The notes: generated by a model not told the origin, from the sequence alone. A stretch of DNA of 64,000 bases from Kryptolebias marmoratus (GCF_001649575.2 NC_051434.1:17291273-17355272); one strand, 5' to 3'; positions 12,480-25,479 are shown, counted from the stretch's first letter. Numbers and translations: made by a program.

Positions 12480-12860
12480 TCCTACAGTGGTTAGCCCTCC
12501 TGCTCTTCTCTGCTCCTCCGCCACGCAGAGATAATCAGGCTTATGTAAAGACGACGTGCTCTTTTGTCAGTCATCAGCTCATCAGTGATCCAATCAAGCC
12601 CAAATCTGCCATTGTTCACCCCTCAAAGTGTCTCAAATCCGCTTGTGCAAGAGAGAGGGGCTGTGCTCTTTATCCTGCCAATCACTCCTGACATTCCTGC
12701 CAATGTTGCCATGGCCCTGGGTCAGAGGTCGTGAAAACAGAGAGCATGAGCTGACTCGGGGAGAATGGCAAAGCACTAAAAGGAGGGGCTCTCTTCTTAA
12801 CGGCCCTATTGGTCAGCCAATGCAGGGGGTAAATGTAGACAAGTTAGGACTCTATAGCCC
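12480..12860. promoter_or_regulatory. CNE-like block 2
   Basis: This dense unique segment includes AGATAATCAGGCTTATG, GTCAGTCATCAGCTCATCAG and GTGATCCAATCAAG, resembling TALE/PBX-MEIS (TGAC/TGATTG) half sites. A CATTGTT SOX-type site follows, then CCTATTGGTCAGCCAAT (CCAAT pair) at about 12800. It lacks repeat homology within the window. Inference only. Confidence 0.3.
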
Positions 12861-12899
12861 CACTGAGAGGACCAGGAGGATGGAAAGAGACATGGGCTA

Positions 12900-14180
12900 G
12901 AGACTACAGAAAAGGAGTGACAATGAGGCAATGAAAAGAAGCTAGAGAGGAGAACAAAGACAAAAGATGTATCGATAAGGTAGAAGGGTTAGGGAGAGGT
13001 GTGACTCATCTAAACAGGTTCGGAGAAGAAAAGGCTGACAAATGCATAAAGTTATTATTTAAATTGTTTTTTTTTTCTGTACTTCAACATTGGTGTTCAA
13101 AACCAGCAAAATGTGTGATCTGTGTGTGTGTGTTGGCTTCTGAGCTGTAATTTGAAATGGAAATGTGCCTCCTGACGCAACGAAACTAATGCATGTCATC
13201 GCAGGATAAGAAGGGCATTGGGTTAAATCTGTTGTAATGTTGTCAAAAGAATAATTTTCTGTACTCAGTGTATACGTAAGTGAGCAAATGTTTAGCCTAG
13301 ACGAGATATCATAGGGAATTTACGCCATTCACTGTTCCTCCATAGGGATTAGTGGAATTAAGCATTTCCACAAAAGCAAAGTATCAAAACTCATGGGTAA
13401 TTCAACAAGCTCCACAATACAGAGTTTATCGAGTGCTGCTGCTTAGCCTGCGTGTTTTTGTCACCTTGCAGCTGCGAGTATCGTACAGACAAATGGCAAA
13501 CATTGTCACTGCCTTTTAAAGAAGACAAAATTTAATATACAGGGAAAATACACACAACAAATGCTATGAAAGGGGGGAGTGATCAGTCTTTTCTTTTGTG
13601 TACCTATTCATGGCAATAATCTGAGGAAAGATGCAGATTAGGACAGAGGGAGGGTTTGTGTTTGGGTGTTCGCATCGCTGCCCCCTTTCAGCCATTTTGA
13701 AACAATGTTTATCCACTGGTTTGTTATAGCGTAGCAACTTAGCTTAGTGTACTGCTGTGAGAGTCCTGAGTGGGCTGAGGACTGGCTGGGTCTTTGTTCA
13801 GAGTTCATTCAGACACACTGGTGTGTTAGAGCTGAGAACAGAAGCTGCCCAAAGTTAGGGCGAATGAGATCTTTGCTATTTCTGTTTAGTGTACTGGTTT
13901 GTAAAAAAAAAAAAGAAAAAAAAAAGACTGAGATAAAGGTAAAGTATTTATCATAGTCTAGTAAGAGTTTCCTCAGTTCCTGGTTACATGTCAGTGAACG
14001 TATTAACACCTGATTGTTTTCTTCAGTCACCAAAAAATGCCTTTGTCACATGAAAGTTCTCAAAACAAAAGGAGATGGTAATTGACAGAATGCTGGTCTA
14101 AATACAAATTAAACAAGCACGATAATTCTTTGTAACTTCTAAATGATCACCTTCACTAAATCAATAGACCTGTATTTTGC
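12900..14180. other. Intergenic DNA, no gene seen
   Basis: Purine-rich at 12900-13040, otherwise unremarkable. A short A-rich run lies near 13902-13926. Confidence 0.35.
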
Positions 14181-14182
14181 AG

Positions 14183-14620
14183 TTCAACTACATGGGCAGA
14201 CCAGGATTAGGCCACTGCAACACTTGATTCTTTTTTTAGTTGATTTCTTGTTGATTTGTTGCTGTGTTGGGAATTATTGTCCTGCTGCATTACCCAGTTT
14301 CACCCAAGCTTCAGCTATTGGACAGTAGGATTTGCATGCAAGCATTTGGTGCACAGAGAAGTTTGTAGTTGCCTTATTCATGGAAAGGTGCCTAGTTTCT
14401 ATGGCAGCAAAATAAGGAGAAATCACTGCTCCTCCATCTCCATGCCTGACAGTTTATATGAAGCATTTTTGCAAATATTTTTTATGTAGTTTTCACCAAA
14501 TGAGGCATAGTGCGTGATGGCCAAATTGCTCTTCTTCGTACATAGGACAAAAGTATTGTAGTTTATTCAGATGCAGCTTAATAAACCTAAGGCCCTTTTT
14601 ATAATGAACACTGATCCAGC
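14183..14620 (-). pseudogene. Tc1/mariner transposase fossil
   Basis: Read on the minus strand, the order of motifs is that of a Tc1-type DDE transposase C-terminal half. A degenerate 'LSGMEMEEQ' region occupies the place of the usual HGGG segment. After it come 'LKLG*NWVMQQDN' and 'QHS', the block around the second catalytic Asp. Several in-frame stops and small indels show it is dead. No inverted termini were recognised. Confidence 0.6.
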
Positions 14621-15043
14621 TAAAACATTAAAATCAGACAGAACATGGGTGGTCTCTGCAGGGTCTTGACGAGGTCTTCTGACATGTATTCAGGAAGCAG
14701 TGGACTCTCTATTATATGTGACCGGTCCAAAATGTTTTGAGCATGCAAAAAACATCCGTAGCAAGGATGAGATGATTTGTCATTGAGGTGGCAGCATACT
14801 GTTGGAAACATGGGGGAGCGTGGTGAAAGCGGTGGCAGTGTGTCCATGACGTGCGGCACGCACACATTTGTGTGTATTTGTGATCAACAATTTGCAGCAA
14901 GACTTGCCGACAGAAAGAACCTAAAGCAGATTGGTTCTTGTCGTTGCATTCGAATATGGTCCAAGGAACTAAAAGCATCTGGGGGTGCGGAAAATAGCAG
15001 TAAAACCTATTTGGTAAGTACTAAATCAGAGCAGTGTAGCGAT

Positions 15044-15694
15044 TAGGGTTCCAAATATTCCATGGGAATTAATGGGAATATACAAGAAGAAAATTGGAAT
15101 TTAAAATATTGAATGCTGGCCCTTAAAGGGGATTTTAAATATAGTTGGGAAACATATTTTAACACAATCTTGACTAAAATAACCAGATTTCATGCAAGTA
15201 TACTTGAGTATATCTTTGTTATTACTCAACCACATGCACATAGCACAATGCTTACAATTGAAACTACACATTTGAGCCGATGAACTAAATTAAATGAAAT
15301 AAACTTTGATGATGTTATTAGATTAATATGTTTGATGTATGGTATTAATGCAGAAATGCAACAGCTTTGACATCTGAATAAACAGGCTTTTAAATTCAAA
15401 ATCACAGATTAAAGTTGTTTCTACCCACCAACAATAGATGGCAGACACACGTTTCTTTGATTATATCCCAACATTTATTTTTTCATATAAAATGTTTGAG
15501 TAAGAATATCAAAAAGGAAAAAAAAATAAATAAACGGAGCCACTTACTGTCTTTAGCTGAGCATATTTGTTGGAGAGTGTTTTGGATCGATTGAGAAAAG
15601 GTTCCAATTTGGAATATTTCCAAAATTCCCCCAGCTTAACTTCTGGAAAGTTTCCAAAGATTTAGCAGAAATTTTTCACCTCATTGCAAGCCTT
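15044..15694. mobile_element. Non-autonomous TIR element (fish 'TAGGGTT' type)
   Basis: The left end TTAGGGTTCCAAATATTCC is mirrored on the right by AATATTTCCAAAATTCCC and an end of the form TTGCAAGCC (minus strand GGCTTGCAA). The roughly 650-bp interior is AT-rich and noncoding. No clear target duplication was found, so family and exact ends are uncertain. Confidence 0.45.
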
Positions 15695-16462
15695 GTTGTG
15701 ACTGCCTTCACACTGAAGGAGGTTTAAAATTTGCCACAATTTAGCAACAATCCAATAGCTCACAGAGAATGTAGCCAGATCGTCATTCAATTTGAAGAGG
15801 ACCTAAGCCTTGTTTCTTTTTGTTGTTGTTTGTTTTAAAGGGAAGATGTAATACTTTTTTTTTTTTAATAAACAGCGATGAACAGGCTAAATGAGGCCTG
15901 TAGAGTTTTAGATGAATACTAAAAAAGACTTGGTGAAATATGTCATCTGTTGTTCCCCACCTGAAATTGTATTTACTTTATTTCAAGACCCAGTAAATAT
16001 AAGCCTTTTTTTAATGTTCTGAAAAGTAAAGCCTTTTTCTCGGAAAAAGATATACCTTATTTTTACTATGACACTAATTGCCATTGTTTTGAATAATTAA
16101 AGTTTTCATTAAAATAATTCTTTGCATGTGTCAGTTTATATTAGTCCGAGGTTAAACTGATCTCAGACGATAAGGACTGTAGCAGTATACAGTAGTAAAC
16201 CAAAGTCTACTCCCCCCTCACACACCCGTCTGCTGTCTTTCACTTTGTGGATAATGAGATATGACTCATGGGTCACATATCTTCACAGTGTAATTACACA
16301 TGAAATGTGTGCATGTGCGTGCACACACTACCATTCTAACACACACACACTAACAGTTGCAGTGTAATGTGAGTCCTCATTCATTTGCCCGAGTCATTTA
16401 GGGTAATAGAGCTTAATGGAGTGTATTAACCCCGTCCAGCTTGTGTTTCCCCCTCAGAAATA

Positions 16463-16495
16463 TATATGTGTGTGTGTGTGTGTCTCTGTGTGTGT
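16463..16495. repeat. (GT)n microsatellite
   Basis: Imperfect TG/GT run. Confidence 0.85.
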
Positions 16496-16589
16496 TCATG
16501 CACATGCACAGGGAAAGGGGAAACCTGCCAACTGTTTATCTGCAAGGGACACACACACACGGATGGGGGGGGCAGAGTGGAGATCTGGT

Positions 16590-16740
16590 TTCCCACTGTC
16601 ACAGATGCTAACCCGCCTCTCCATTAGCGCTGTGATTGGAGTGGACATCGAAAACCAGCAGCCTCGTTCCCATAGGGGCTATCTGAGGAAATTATTGCCC
16701 AGCTTCTCTCCGGGGAATGTCAACACACTAGAAAGAAGCA
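16590..16740. promoter_or_regulatory. CNE-like block 3
   Basis: A short unique segment with CTCCATTAGCGCTGTGATTGG (homeobox TTAG and PBX-like TGATTGG cores) and GAAATTATTGCCC. It has no repeat similarity inside the window. Inference from motif density and position. Confidence 0.25.
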
Positions 16741-17317
16741 CTTAACTTACCGCTATCACATGCAACTTCTCTGTCAGCGGCACAGTGTGAGTTCTTGAGC
16801 ATTTTGCTGTGGATTAGACGTTGGCGAAACAGTGTTTGATGACGTGTGATGATCAGTCATTTCACACAGAAGAAGAAGCTCTCTGGAGCTGCTTGGCTTC
16901 CTGTGTGCAGAGTGAGGCAGCATTCACTTAAAAATGACAAAACAATGATCACTGCAATGAAGATTAACACAATAATTAACATCTTCTGTCTGCCTACTTA
17001 CTTTTCTGTTTTATCCAGATTTATGATACAAATATTAATTCTTGTAGTCTGAACTGGATTGTAAAAAACAAAACAAAACATATACTACTAATGAAATTAT
17101 ATAAACTCACTTGCAGCAGTCTTTGTTGGTGGGCTTAATTCCTGGGAGGTCCGGGCAGAGATGTAACATGAATTCTTCAACCACACCTAAGTGTAGCTAT
17201 GCAGACAAGCGGATCTACTGTGTTGTCTTTGGTTGGTCACCACACTGTGGGTGATCTTTTCACCCCAGTCAATAACCTGCGCAAGATGAGCCCACTGCAC
17301 CCTCAGGGTAACACCAC

Positions 17318-17338
17318 CACACACACACACACACACAC
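17318..17338. repeat. (CA)n microsatellite
   Basis: Perfect CA run of about ten units. Confidence 0.9.
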
Positions 17339-17674
17339 TCTTAAAAAACACAAATTTAGCTGTAGTAACTTTTACACACCAGAGGATGGCACTTGAGCCC
17401 CAAGCAGTGCAGCAAACCTAATACTGAGGCAAAGTGCAACAATTCCCTCTTTTCATGGCATTCCTCCTTTTGTGAATCAAAAGCAGACAAACTAGTGCAA
17501 TTACATGGGGCTAAACGTCCACCAATAAATGATTTCAGGGCTTTTTTTTTTTATTTTTGACGATTGATTTTGTAATTTTGATTTATCTGATCAAAAATTA
17601 GAGTATTTATTGTCTTCATGACCTATATTTGACTTAGTTAACCTAATAAATGAATCTGATTACATTTTAATTAG

Positions 17675-18640
17675 GGCGCCAATGCAAAAGCATTAATGCA
17701 TTATTATTATTCACCTGTTATTCTTCCTTTTCCATCAGAGCAAAAATGGGATTTTTGGGAAAATAGGTGAGAAAACCCAGCCATGTTTGGGGCTCTGTAA
17801 CTTAGACATACTTCACATTAGAAACATTATTCAACGTTTAAATGAGTCACAAATGTCGGGCTTTGCACGACTAAACTGATGTTTGTATGTTTTTTGTATT
17901 ACAGTTTAATTTTTATAATTTCTGATTTAAGCTGTTTTCCCAAATGTTCAGTAACTATTTAATGTATCACACACTAACTTTTGAGCTGTCTAAACTTTTC
18001 AAAATTTTGCAAACTCTTCTTATTACTACAGTCTTTACACCCCTTATACAGTTCACACATCAAAGTACTTCGTACTTTTCTCTATTCAATGTCTCTCATT
18101 GCTGTAGGACTTACCATTTTCTCTCACATTCCCACAGAGTGCACACAGCAAAACACTCATTGACTTCCACTGTATCTGAGCTCAGCTATTTCTCTTCAAA
18201 ATTGGATGTGAGGGGTCTTTCAAACTTGCCAAATCTACATATAACACTGTAGGCACACAAAAACGACATGCAGCATGACCTGATGCAGATTACACTTCAG
18301 ACATTTTTTTAAATATGACTTCTAGTTTTTGCACAGTGACTTTGAGGCTGTTTTCTAGTCTGTATTTTGTCTGACTGTCTTATTAAGACTGCTGTCAGGA
18401 AGTGAGAGACGTGTGTGAGGTTACCATGGTGACCCTAATGAACCACTGACAGTGGCTTAAATATTTTTAAATCCTGATTCTCTTTTCAGTTTATACATCA
18501 AAATGTTGGCATTTTGTCAGCTTAGATTAGTACAAAAAGTAAATCCCAAATTACTAATGAGCTTTAGAGAAGCAAAATTATGGATGTCGGGATTTGTCTT
18601 TAGAAATTTTCTAACTCTTAGTTTAATCATTTTGTTCTTT
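17675..18640 (+). repeat. Dispersed repeat family 2, copy 1
   Basis: The best-preserved copy of an unclassified noncoding family of about 0.9 kb. Ordered landmarks: 'AGACATACTTCACATTAGAAACATTATTC', then 'GCTGTAGGACTTACCATTTTC' and 'CCACAGAGTGCACAC'. After these come 'GGTTACCATGGTGACCCTAATGA', 'GTTTATACATCAAAATG' and 'AAATCCCAAATTACT'. The same order recurs at 36340-38115 (same strand) and at 34310-35200 (opposite strand). A partial copy lies at 53225-53490. Confidence 0.65.
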
Positions 18641-18899
18641 AAATATTAAGACTTTGGTCTTAAACATTTTAGAATATCGATTTCATAAAATACAAAACAA
18701 AATATTGATTTTTCAATAATTATTCATCACTTTTGCATACATTACACCGGAGTTTGGAATGACATCAAATCTGAAAAAGGAACAGAGTTCAAATAGGTCA
18801 AAATTTAATTTTGACAGCATGTACATAAACATAAATCCAAGGAGACCAAGACAGATGATGGACCAATATTTGAGTGGATCAATGTGTGAGTTAGGGTAG

Positions 18900-19480
18900 G
18901 TTAAAGTGTTTGTTAAAGGCTCTATTGGTCCCAGTGGACTGAGGCTTGTGGAGCTGAATAATGTATGTCCGCTCCCGGAGTAATGAAGTGGAAGTGATGG
19001 GGAGGAATACGGCTGGCCTCCCAGGGCTCAACTCAAAACTGTACACACTCTTAAGAGCTGCCCGTAGCCTAAACCTGTCTCTCTTTCTGCTTCAGCGTCT
19101 TTCTTCATCTGCTTCTTTTCACACACACACACACACACACACCGGCACACCCGCTGCACAGTGGCTAAGAGGATTAGCTTGTCTCTGTTCCAGTGTCTTA
19201 CATCATTGATGAGGAAGGCCAGGGCATTTATAGACTCCCACTCTGAGTTCAGTGACTCTGGATCTTCCACCGGGCTCTTATTAGGCAGGAGCAGAGAAGC
19301 AGCAAACATGGCACGGCTGCTGCTCGGTGGTCAGACAGGTTGCTTGGTGTTGGCGGCCTTGTTTGTGGATCACATCAAGCCTGCTTTGCTCTTGTTCTCG
19401 GCTGGTGCTGTCGTGCTTAACAAGAGACAGTTGTTTCAGGGCGAGTCCTGTGGCGGGAAAAAAAAGGACTATTTTCTTTC
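18900..19480. promoter_or_regulatory. CNE-like block 4
   Basis: A unique segment richer in GC than its flanks. It includes CTGAATAATGTATGTCCGC, GGAGTAATGAAGTGG, GAGGATTAGCTTG and GGGCATTTATAGAC. It is interrupted by a (CA)n run at 19121-19142. The texture suits a developmental enhancer; unproven. Confidence 0.3.
19121..19142. repeat. (CA)n microsatellite
   Basis: Perfect CA run inside CNE-like block 4. Confidence 0.9.
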
Positions 19481-20498
19481 CTCATGATCCATTTATTGCA
19501 ATCTCTCCCTTGTCCTCTCCTTTTTGTCTCGGAATCTTCATCCTCAAAGAAGCTGGACGAGAAGTGAAGAAGTGACCTAAATTTCCCTCTGTGTTCAGAT
19601 GTATGATGGTGAAACAGCAACTGCTAGACCCACTTACACAGTTTCATTGAAAAGATACAGGAAAAACAACTTTTTCATCTAAACGTTTAAATTTGGTTGA
19701 TAAGTGAAAGGTGAAAAGATGTTGTAATCACAGCGTAGAGGAGACAGCGTCATGGAGATGTCCATTAAAGTCTGATTTTGGTTGAAAAGTAAAATTTGGA
19801 CCACATCAGACAGGCTAAACAATTTACAATAAAAATAGCCATAGAAAAAATGCCAATGGACATCACAGAGTTGTTTAAAAGTAATGTTTGTTTTTTATGT
19901 TTATGAGGGTCTACTTATCCCAAATAGGTAGGGGAGGAAAATAAATGGCAAACCAATACAAAAGCTCAGAAGGATAAGAGAATAAGACAGTGCCAGTGAA
20001 TTTATAGGAGTGGCCAATGGCCAACCTTTTCCCCGCCTTGTTGGCGAAAGCCAGAAAGCTCACCATTTCATGATGTGGCCACCTCAAACAGAAGCAGAGA
20101 CACTTTTATTTAGACTTACAGTCAGCCTACAATATAGATTAAACTTATATGTACAATATGTTTTTGCACAGTAAGTATAAAAGCAAACACTGCGTCAAAA
20201 AGCTTCTGCAGGTTTAACCACAGAAAGAATTTGATGTAAAACTGTAATGATACCTAAAGAAACTCTCGATTGCCTGTAGAAATAAACTACTTTAAAACTA
20301 TTTGTATTTCTTTATTTTCCTATGAAGATGATATTTTTGTAATCTAAAAGTAAGTTTAGTCAAGGAAGTATGTATGTGTCCTCATATGTGGCCCCATCCA
20401 CAGTAATGCAGGTATTTTTTTAAATGGGGAATTAAATGGGGAAAATGCATCTCCTGAGAACAAAATTAGATTTTTAAAAACTCAATTTGTGCTGTACC

Positions 20499-20938
20499 TG
20501 TGGTGATTTGGCTTTTCTGGTTTTTGTTTTTGTTTTGTTTCCTATTTTTAGTTATTGGTTCATCTAGGTTCTGTCCTCCTTGTGTTTGTGTTTTCATTTC
20601 CACTCTTCCCCAGTCGTTCACTTGTCTGTCAGCCACGCCCATCTTCACCTGTCCTGAATCAGTAATCATTCCACCTGTTCCCACTCACCTCGTTATCCGC
20701 AGTCTTAAAAACCCGGTCACTCTTCCCATACCTCGCTGGTCCATTGTCTATTGTCTAGTTACTGGTTGTTTGTTTTCCGTCCTGCTTGTCCACGTTCCTG
20801 TTCACGTTAGTTTTAGTTTGTTCTTTATTTGTTTTGCTGCCACGTCAGCTTTTGTTTTGTTTTTCTTTATTTAATAAATTATTTTGTTTAATATGAATCT
20901 GCGCTCAGGGTTCGCTTCCTTCACCCCACATCATGACA
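20499..20938 (+). mobile_element. Solo long terminal repeat (LTR)
   Basis: The 440-bp element begins TGTGGTGA and ends TCATGACA, the expected TG...CA near-inverted ends. It is flanked on both sides by GTACC (20494-20498 and 20939-20943). A TTAAAAAC box lies near 20703 and an AATAAA signal near 20872 in plus orientation. There is no adjacent gag/pol sequence, so this fits recombination of a retroelement down to one LTR. Superfamily (Gypsy or endogenous retrovirus) cannot be told. Confidence 0.75.
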
Positions 20939-21649
20939 GTACCTGTGTAGAATCAAAGCACGGAGCTTTTGAGAAACAATGACATAGCACGGTATCTTGG
21001 ACCTGCCTGCTATCACTTTGTTCTCTAGAAACCAAAACAACAATAAAGCCATTAAACTAATTTTTTCATGTTTTGTCTCCCCTTATCGTCATCCTGCAAC
21101 CATTAAACTTAGATCGTGTGCTAAAATGGTTAGAAATTGAATGGAAATTGTAAACTGTATAAAACCAAACCCCAAACAAATAAGATTTAAAATAGAGACT
21201 TTTTGGTTAGCTCGAGAAGTTCATGTGTTCTAGCTGCATGATCTATATAATCATTTTGCTGTTTAATTTATTTTAAAGACAAGTGCAATCACTATTTTCT
21301 CTTGAATCAGCTGGCATACTTCTGGATTCATTATTAATATAAAATATAAATATCATGATACTGTCTTCCCTTGCGGCACCCTTGAGAACATGACACACGT
21401 CTAAAGATATCATATGAAAACACTGTGTTAGTTAAATTGGTCACATCCTATTGTGTTTAGAATATGCAAAACTCAACCAGAAAAGATTTTGCATGCATTG
21501 CGTGTGAGTTTAGAAGGATGCAAAATCTGCAAAATCCCTGCATTGTCTTTATATTTTCATTTTACGAAACTTTTTCAGAACTGGCCTTCTCTACTCTGAA
21601 TATTTTTATTAAAATAATATTTTTTCTTTACTTTTCTATATTTCTTTAG

Positions 21650-21910
21650 TCCACAGTAACAACATTTCAAATTACAGAGAAGGAACATTTTTAGCTTAGG
21701 TAAAGATTCTCCAAAAACCTAGTTTTTTTCTAAAACAACATTTTAAATTACTATGATATTATTTGAAGGCTAAGAGATGCAGGATCTCAGTGAAACAGAT
21801 GTAGGAAAACCAGTAGATACAGCTTAATTGTTTTTTTGGTTTCTAGAGTACAAAGTAATGGTGGGCAGGAGCGAAACAGGCTGCTACACCATAGTGTTTC
21901 AGAAACTCTT
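21650..21910 (+). repeat. Dispersed repeat family 3, copy 2
   Basis: Parallels 6830-7200 block for block ('TTTTTAGCTTAGGTAAAGATTC', 'ACAGATGTAGGAAAACCAGTAGA', 'AAACAGGCTGCTACA') but lacks the ATCT array. Confidence 0.5.
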
Positions 21911-22559
21911 TATCTCCTGTCCACAGATAAGCCACACAGATTTTTTTTAAATCGCCATTTTGGGAAGCGTTTTAAAAGGATCAGATATTCTCACCAAAAA
22001 CTGTGTTTGCATGTAGACAAGAGGTGCAAAGGCAGCAGAAAATCTCAGTTTTTAATAAATAGGGCCTAAATTTGTCAGCATTCCTGGTCTGGCACTTAAT
22101 GTGCTAAAAACCTTATATGACTAAAATCTATTTACAAGCAGCCATAGATGAAAAACTACATTTCAGCATCTGATTGTTTATTCTCGGGCAGAGCTGTCCT
22201 TAATTTTTCCTTTCCCAAAGTTTAAGTGAAATACCATCTCCAGTATAAAAGCCCAGTTAAGTTTTAATTTAAGATTTTGAAACAAGTTGACACTGATTAT
22301 TTCATTGGTTTCATTTGCTGCAAGATGCTATAAAGAGCCACAATATAAAAATGACTTAAACAAATAAAACATCAACAAACCTTTCCTAGAAGCTTCCACA
22401 GTCCAGTCTTTAGGCCCCTCTGCTGTACCCACAAGCGGGTTTTCAAGGTGAAAGAACTAAAAACAAGACAAAAGCTTAAAAAGCATCTACGTGTTAAACA
22501 GATTAAAATTGCATAGATTTCAGACCTATGGTAGGAAAATGCTCGAATGCAGATGCAGT

Positions 22560-23640
22560 GTGATTGAAGGAACTTGTGATTGGAGTTGTTTGGCCCCTTC
22601 TTGCCAACACTTTCCGCAGTACTCCTCCCTCCTCGTCACATTAACACGCTTCTATCATTAACCCCCATTCCCCACCCTCTGCATAATAGCTGGAGCTGGA
22701 TGCAGGAGGAGACAACTAAAAGATGTTTCCTTCCTTTCTTTTTTTTTTTACTGTGGAGCATCTTGAATGAATGATTGATGCGAGGGGAACGAGATCAGAA
22801 AAAAATAATCACGGTCTAACGAACGCAAAGCCTGAAGAAATATATACTAGAGGAATGCCATAAATTTATAAACAGACCATGTATTAATGTATAAGTAGCC
22901 CGCTGAATATTGAAAAAGAGGGAAATAGCATTATCCACACACCTCTCTGTGCAACGCATGCTTTAACTTTCTTCTTTTGTGTCATACCCTGAAACAATGG
23001 GACAAAAGCTTTGAAAGATGAACTCCTACAAATCTACAGTCCGTTTGTACCCCACAAGTTATTTACCCATAAACAAACACCAAACCAAGATTAAACTCAA
23101 TCATGTTCATTGTCAGCAGCTAAACAAATTGCCATTTCCTTTGAGTGGCATATGTTTTTGTGCGAAGCCGTGCGACAACAGTGCAGGGAGATAACTTCAT
23201 TTCCGAGCTTTGAGCACAGATGAGGGGGAGACAGTTAGTCCATGTTCGGTATATGAGCACCTTTCACGGGACAAATGGAATGTCAATCAAGCTCCGGTAC
23301 ACAGATGCGTTCTCCCCGGTGGGGACCGAGATGCTTTCTGGTGATGCAGCTCTGTTGTTCCAGCCTTACTTTGGGTGCACTGGGAATATTTTGTCCTTTT
23401 ACCTCTCCACATCCCTTCGCTCCATTTCAGATCCCCTGACTATTAACGATTTCTTCAACTCCCCAACTTTGCCTCTTTAGACGTTGCCTCTTCTCCTCGT
23501 TCGCCTCTTGATGTTGGAGCCTTGCACGTAAAGGCTCTCACTCAACTCTTTTTAAATGTTTGTTCTGTTTCTCTTGAGGCAATCAAAAATTTGGCATTTG
23601 CCTCCATTTCATTATAAGGACCGCACAGAAAATATTACAG
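22560..23640. promoter_or_regulatory. CNE-like block 5 (long)
   Basis: About 1.1 kb of unique, information-dense sequence. It contains CCATAAATTTATAAACAGACC and TGTATTAATGTATAAGTAG (homeobox/HOX-like TTAT/TAAT cores). AAACAATGGGACAAAAG (SOX-type), GGAATGTCAATCAAGC (PBX/MEIS-like TGTCAATCA) and CTATTAACGATTTC follow. No splice-bounded ORF is evident. A candidate enhancer cluster about 4 kb upstream of irx4. Confidence 0.35.
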
Positions 23641-25479
23641 TCAGGAACGAAGCTGTATATCTATACGCTTATACCAGCAATTTCTCCTATTAAATAAACC
23701 ATCGTTGTGCTTATAGTGGCCCAACATGTGGCCAGACACAGCACAGATACTCCACACAAATTCCTCAACTTTTAACACAAAAATCAGTGTCATTAAGCGT
23801 AAGAAAGAAAAACAAAGGACTGTCAGAATCGAGATATCAACTTAAGAATAATGTTGGGCAGTCATGGTTATAAGTAACCTTGACTATTATTATGAAATGT
23901 GAAACAGTTCTGATAGTTAGTTCTGATCCAACCGACCGCCATAAAGCCTGTATCTCACTGGGATGTGACTGTTGGCAGCACATTGTGGTCAACATTTGCG
24001 AGGGAGTTTCCAAAATGTCTCAAAACATTCACAACGGTATCAGTGTCCTCAGATGGCTCACAGAGGCTTCCTCTCGTTCTGCTGGAATTTTGTTCTAAAA
24101 ATCTGCATGACAAATTTACTCTCAGAGTCGTAACGAGTGTCTGGATTTTGTCTTGAATCATTCTCAGTTTAGTTCCCATAAGTCAGAAAATGCAAGCAAT
24201 ATGAGACAACTTTGGCGACTTTTTGGCAACCAAACTGTGACTGATTAGAGAGAAAAACAGAGAATAAATTACAATAAATGAAGACAGTTAAGATACGTTG
24301 TGACTTAATCGAGACAAAGAAGCAGTAGTAGTAGTAGAGAACAGTACAGCTATAAATGTACAACTTGCAGGTATGTTGTGCGAATGTTTTCATGTATTAA
24401 CATTTGGTTCATTGTGCAGACAAGTTCAAAATTCAGCTAATAATATTGTGAGCCTCTGTGATACAATGGCTAAAATAGAGAACACTGCAAATGTTTTGAG
24501 ACATTTTTAAACTTCCTCACACATGCTGTTCACAAAGTAGTAATAATTGTCCACGTGCATGGTTGTCTGTCTGTGTTGGCCTAATATAACTGCCACTTTA
24601 GCATCAACGGCAGCTCTAAAATGTTTTCAGAGAAGAAAATGTTTTCATTCAAAAAATAAAAAAATAAAGAAGGGGACCTTTAGTGTTCAGCAACATTCGT
24701 TTCTCTTCAGACAAGCTTAGTTTGACTCTGCTTGAGCGATTTTTCTAAGTTCCAAAAGGTTTCTACATTTTCTTGGCCAAATTCTCTGGATCCTTCCTTT
24801 TGTTGCCCTGTAGCCAAAATCTTGGCAACCCAAGAGAAAGATTTCACTCATTGTTCTCTATTTTTGTCTTTTTTTTAACAGTGATGTTTTCCATCTAGCC
24901 TGTGCTTCTATTTGCCGTCACAACAATTAGTTGCACATAAATTTGATTATTTTTTCTTGGTAACTTACTGAAAGTACGACACCAGAAGGCACTTTGAGCC
25001 CGGACGCTCCACAAATGCCAGTGACCTTCGGCATTTTGTGTTCTGGTTAATTTATGCTTACGCTGAAGAAATATAACACCTCACCACAATTATTTATTCA
25101 GTTTCACTTAGTTTCTGAATAATGTTAATGATGAACAGATAAACAAGCAGCGCAGATGCTTCGCCTTCATCTTGGCTTAAAAAAAAAGCTCAGATGAGGA
25201 TCTTAGAGTTTTATTTTTGACCATTTGTAACATTGGACTCATAGTTGAAACTAAATGACAGTTTAAAACATTTTTTGCTAGATCACAGCCTAAAGTAATG
25301 GATCTGATATGAGCAGGAAAAAAATAAATGTTTAAAATGTTTACCTCCTTTTTCTGCACTGAAACTTCATACCATCCCTGATTTCCCTTTTCTTTATCTT
25401 AAAGAAAGGTAATACCTGTCAAGTTTGGTAACAATATGTCCAAATTTAGACTGTCTTCCATTATTTTTATTATAACCTC
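23641..25479. other. Intergenic DNA, no gene seen
   Basis: Mostly AT-rich. The 23860-24520 part has the texture of a decayed transposon, but no matching ends were found. A short (TAG)n run lies near 24322-24336. Confidence 0.35.

Noticed and set aside
17199..17396. Frame with a coding-like start (QTSGSTVLSLVGHH...)
   Set aside because: It runs into a CA repeat and has no recognised domain; too weak to call a gene or transposon remnant.
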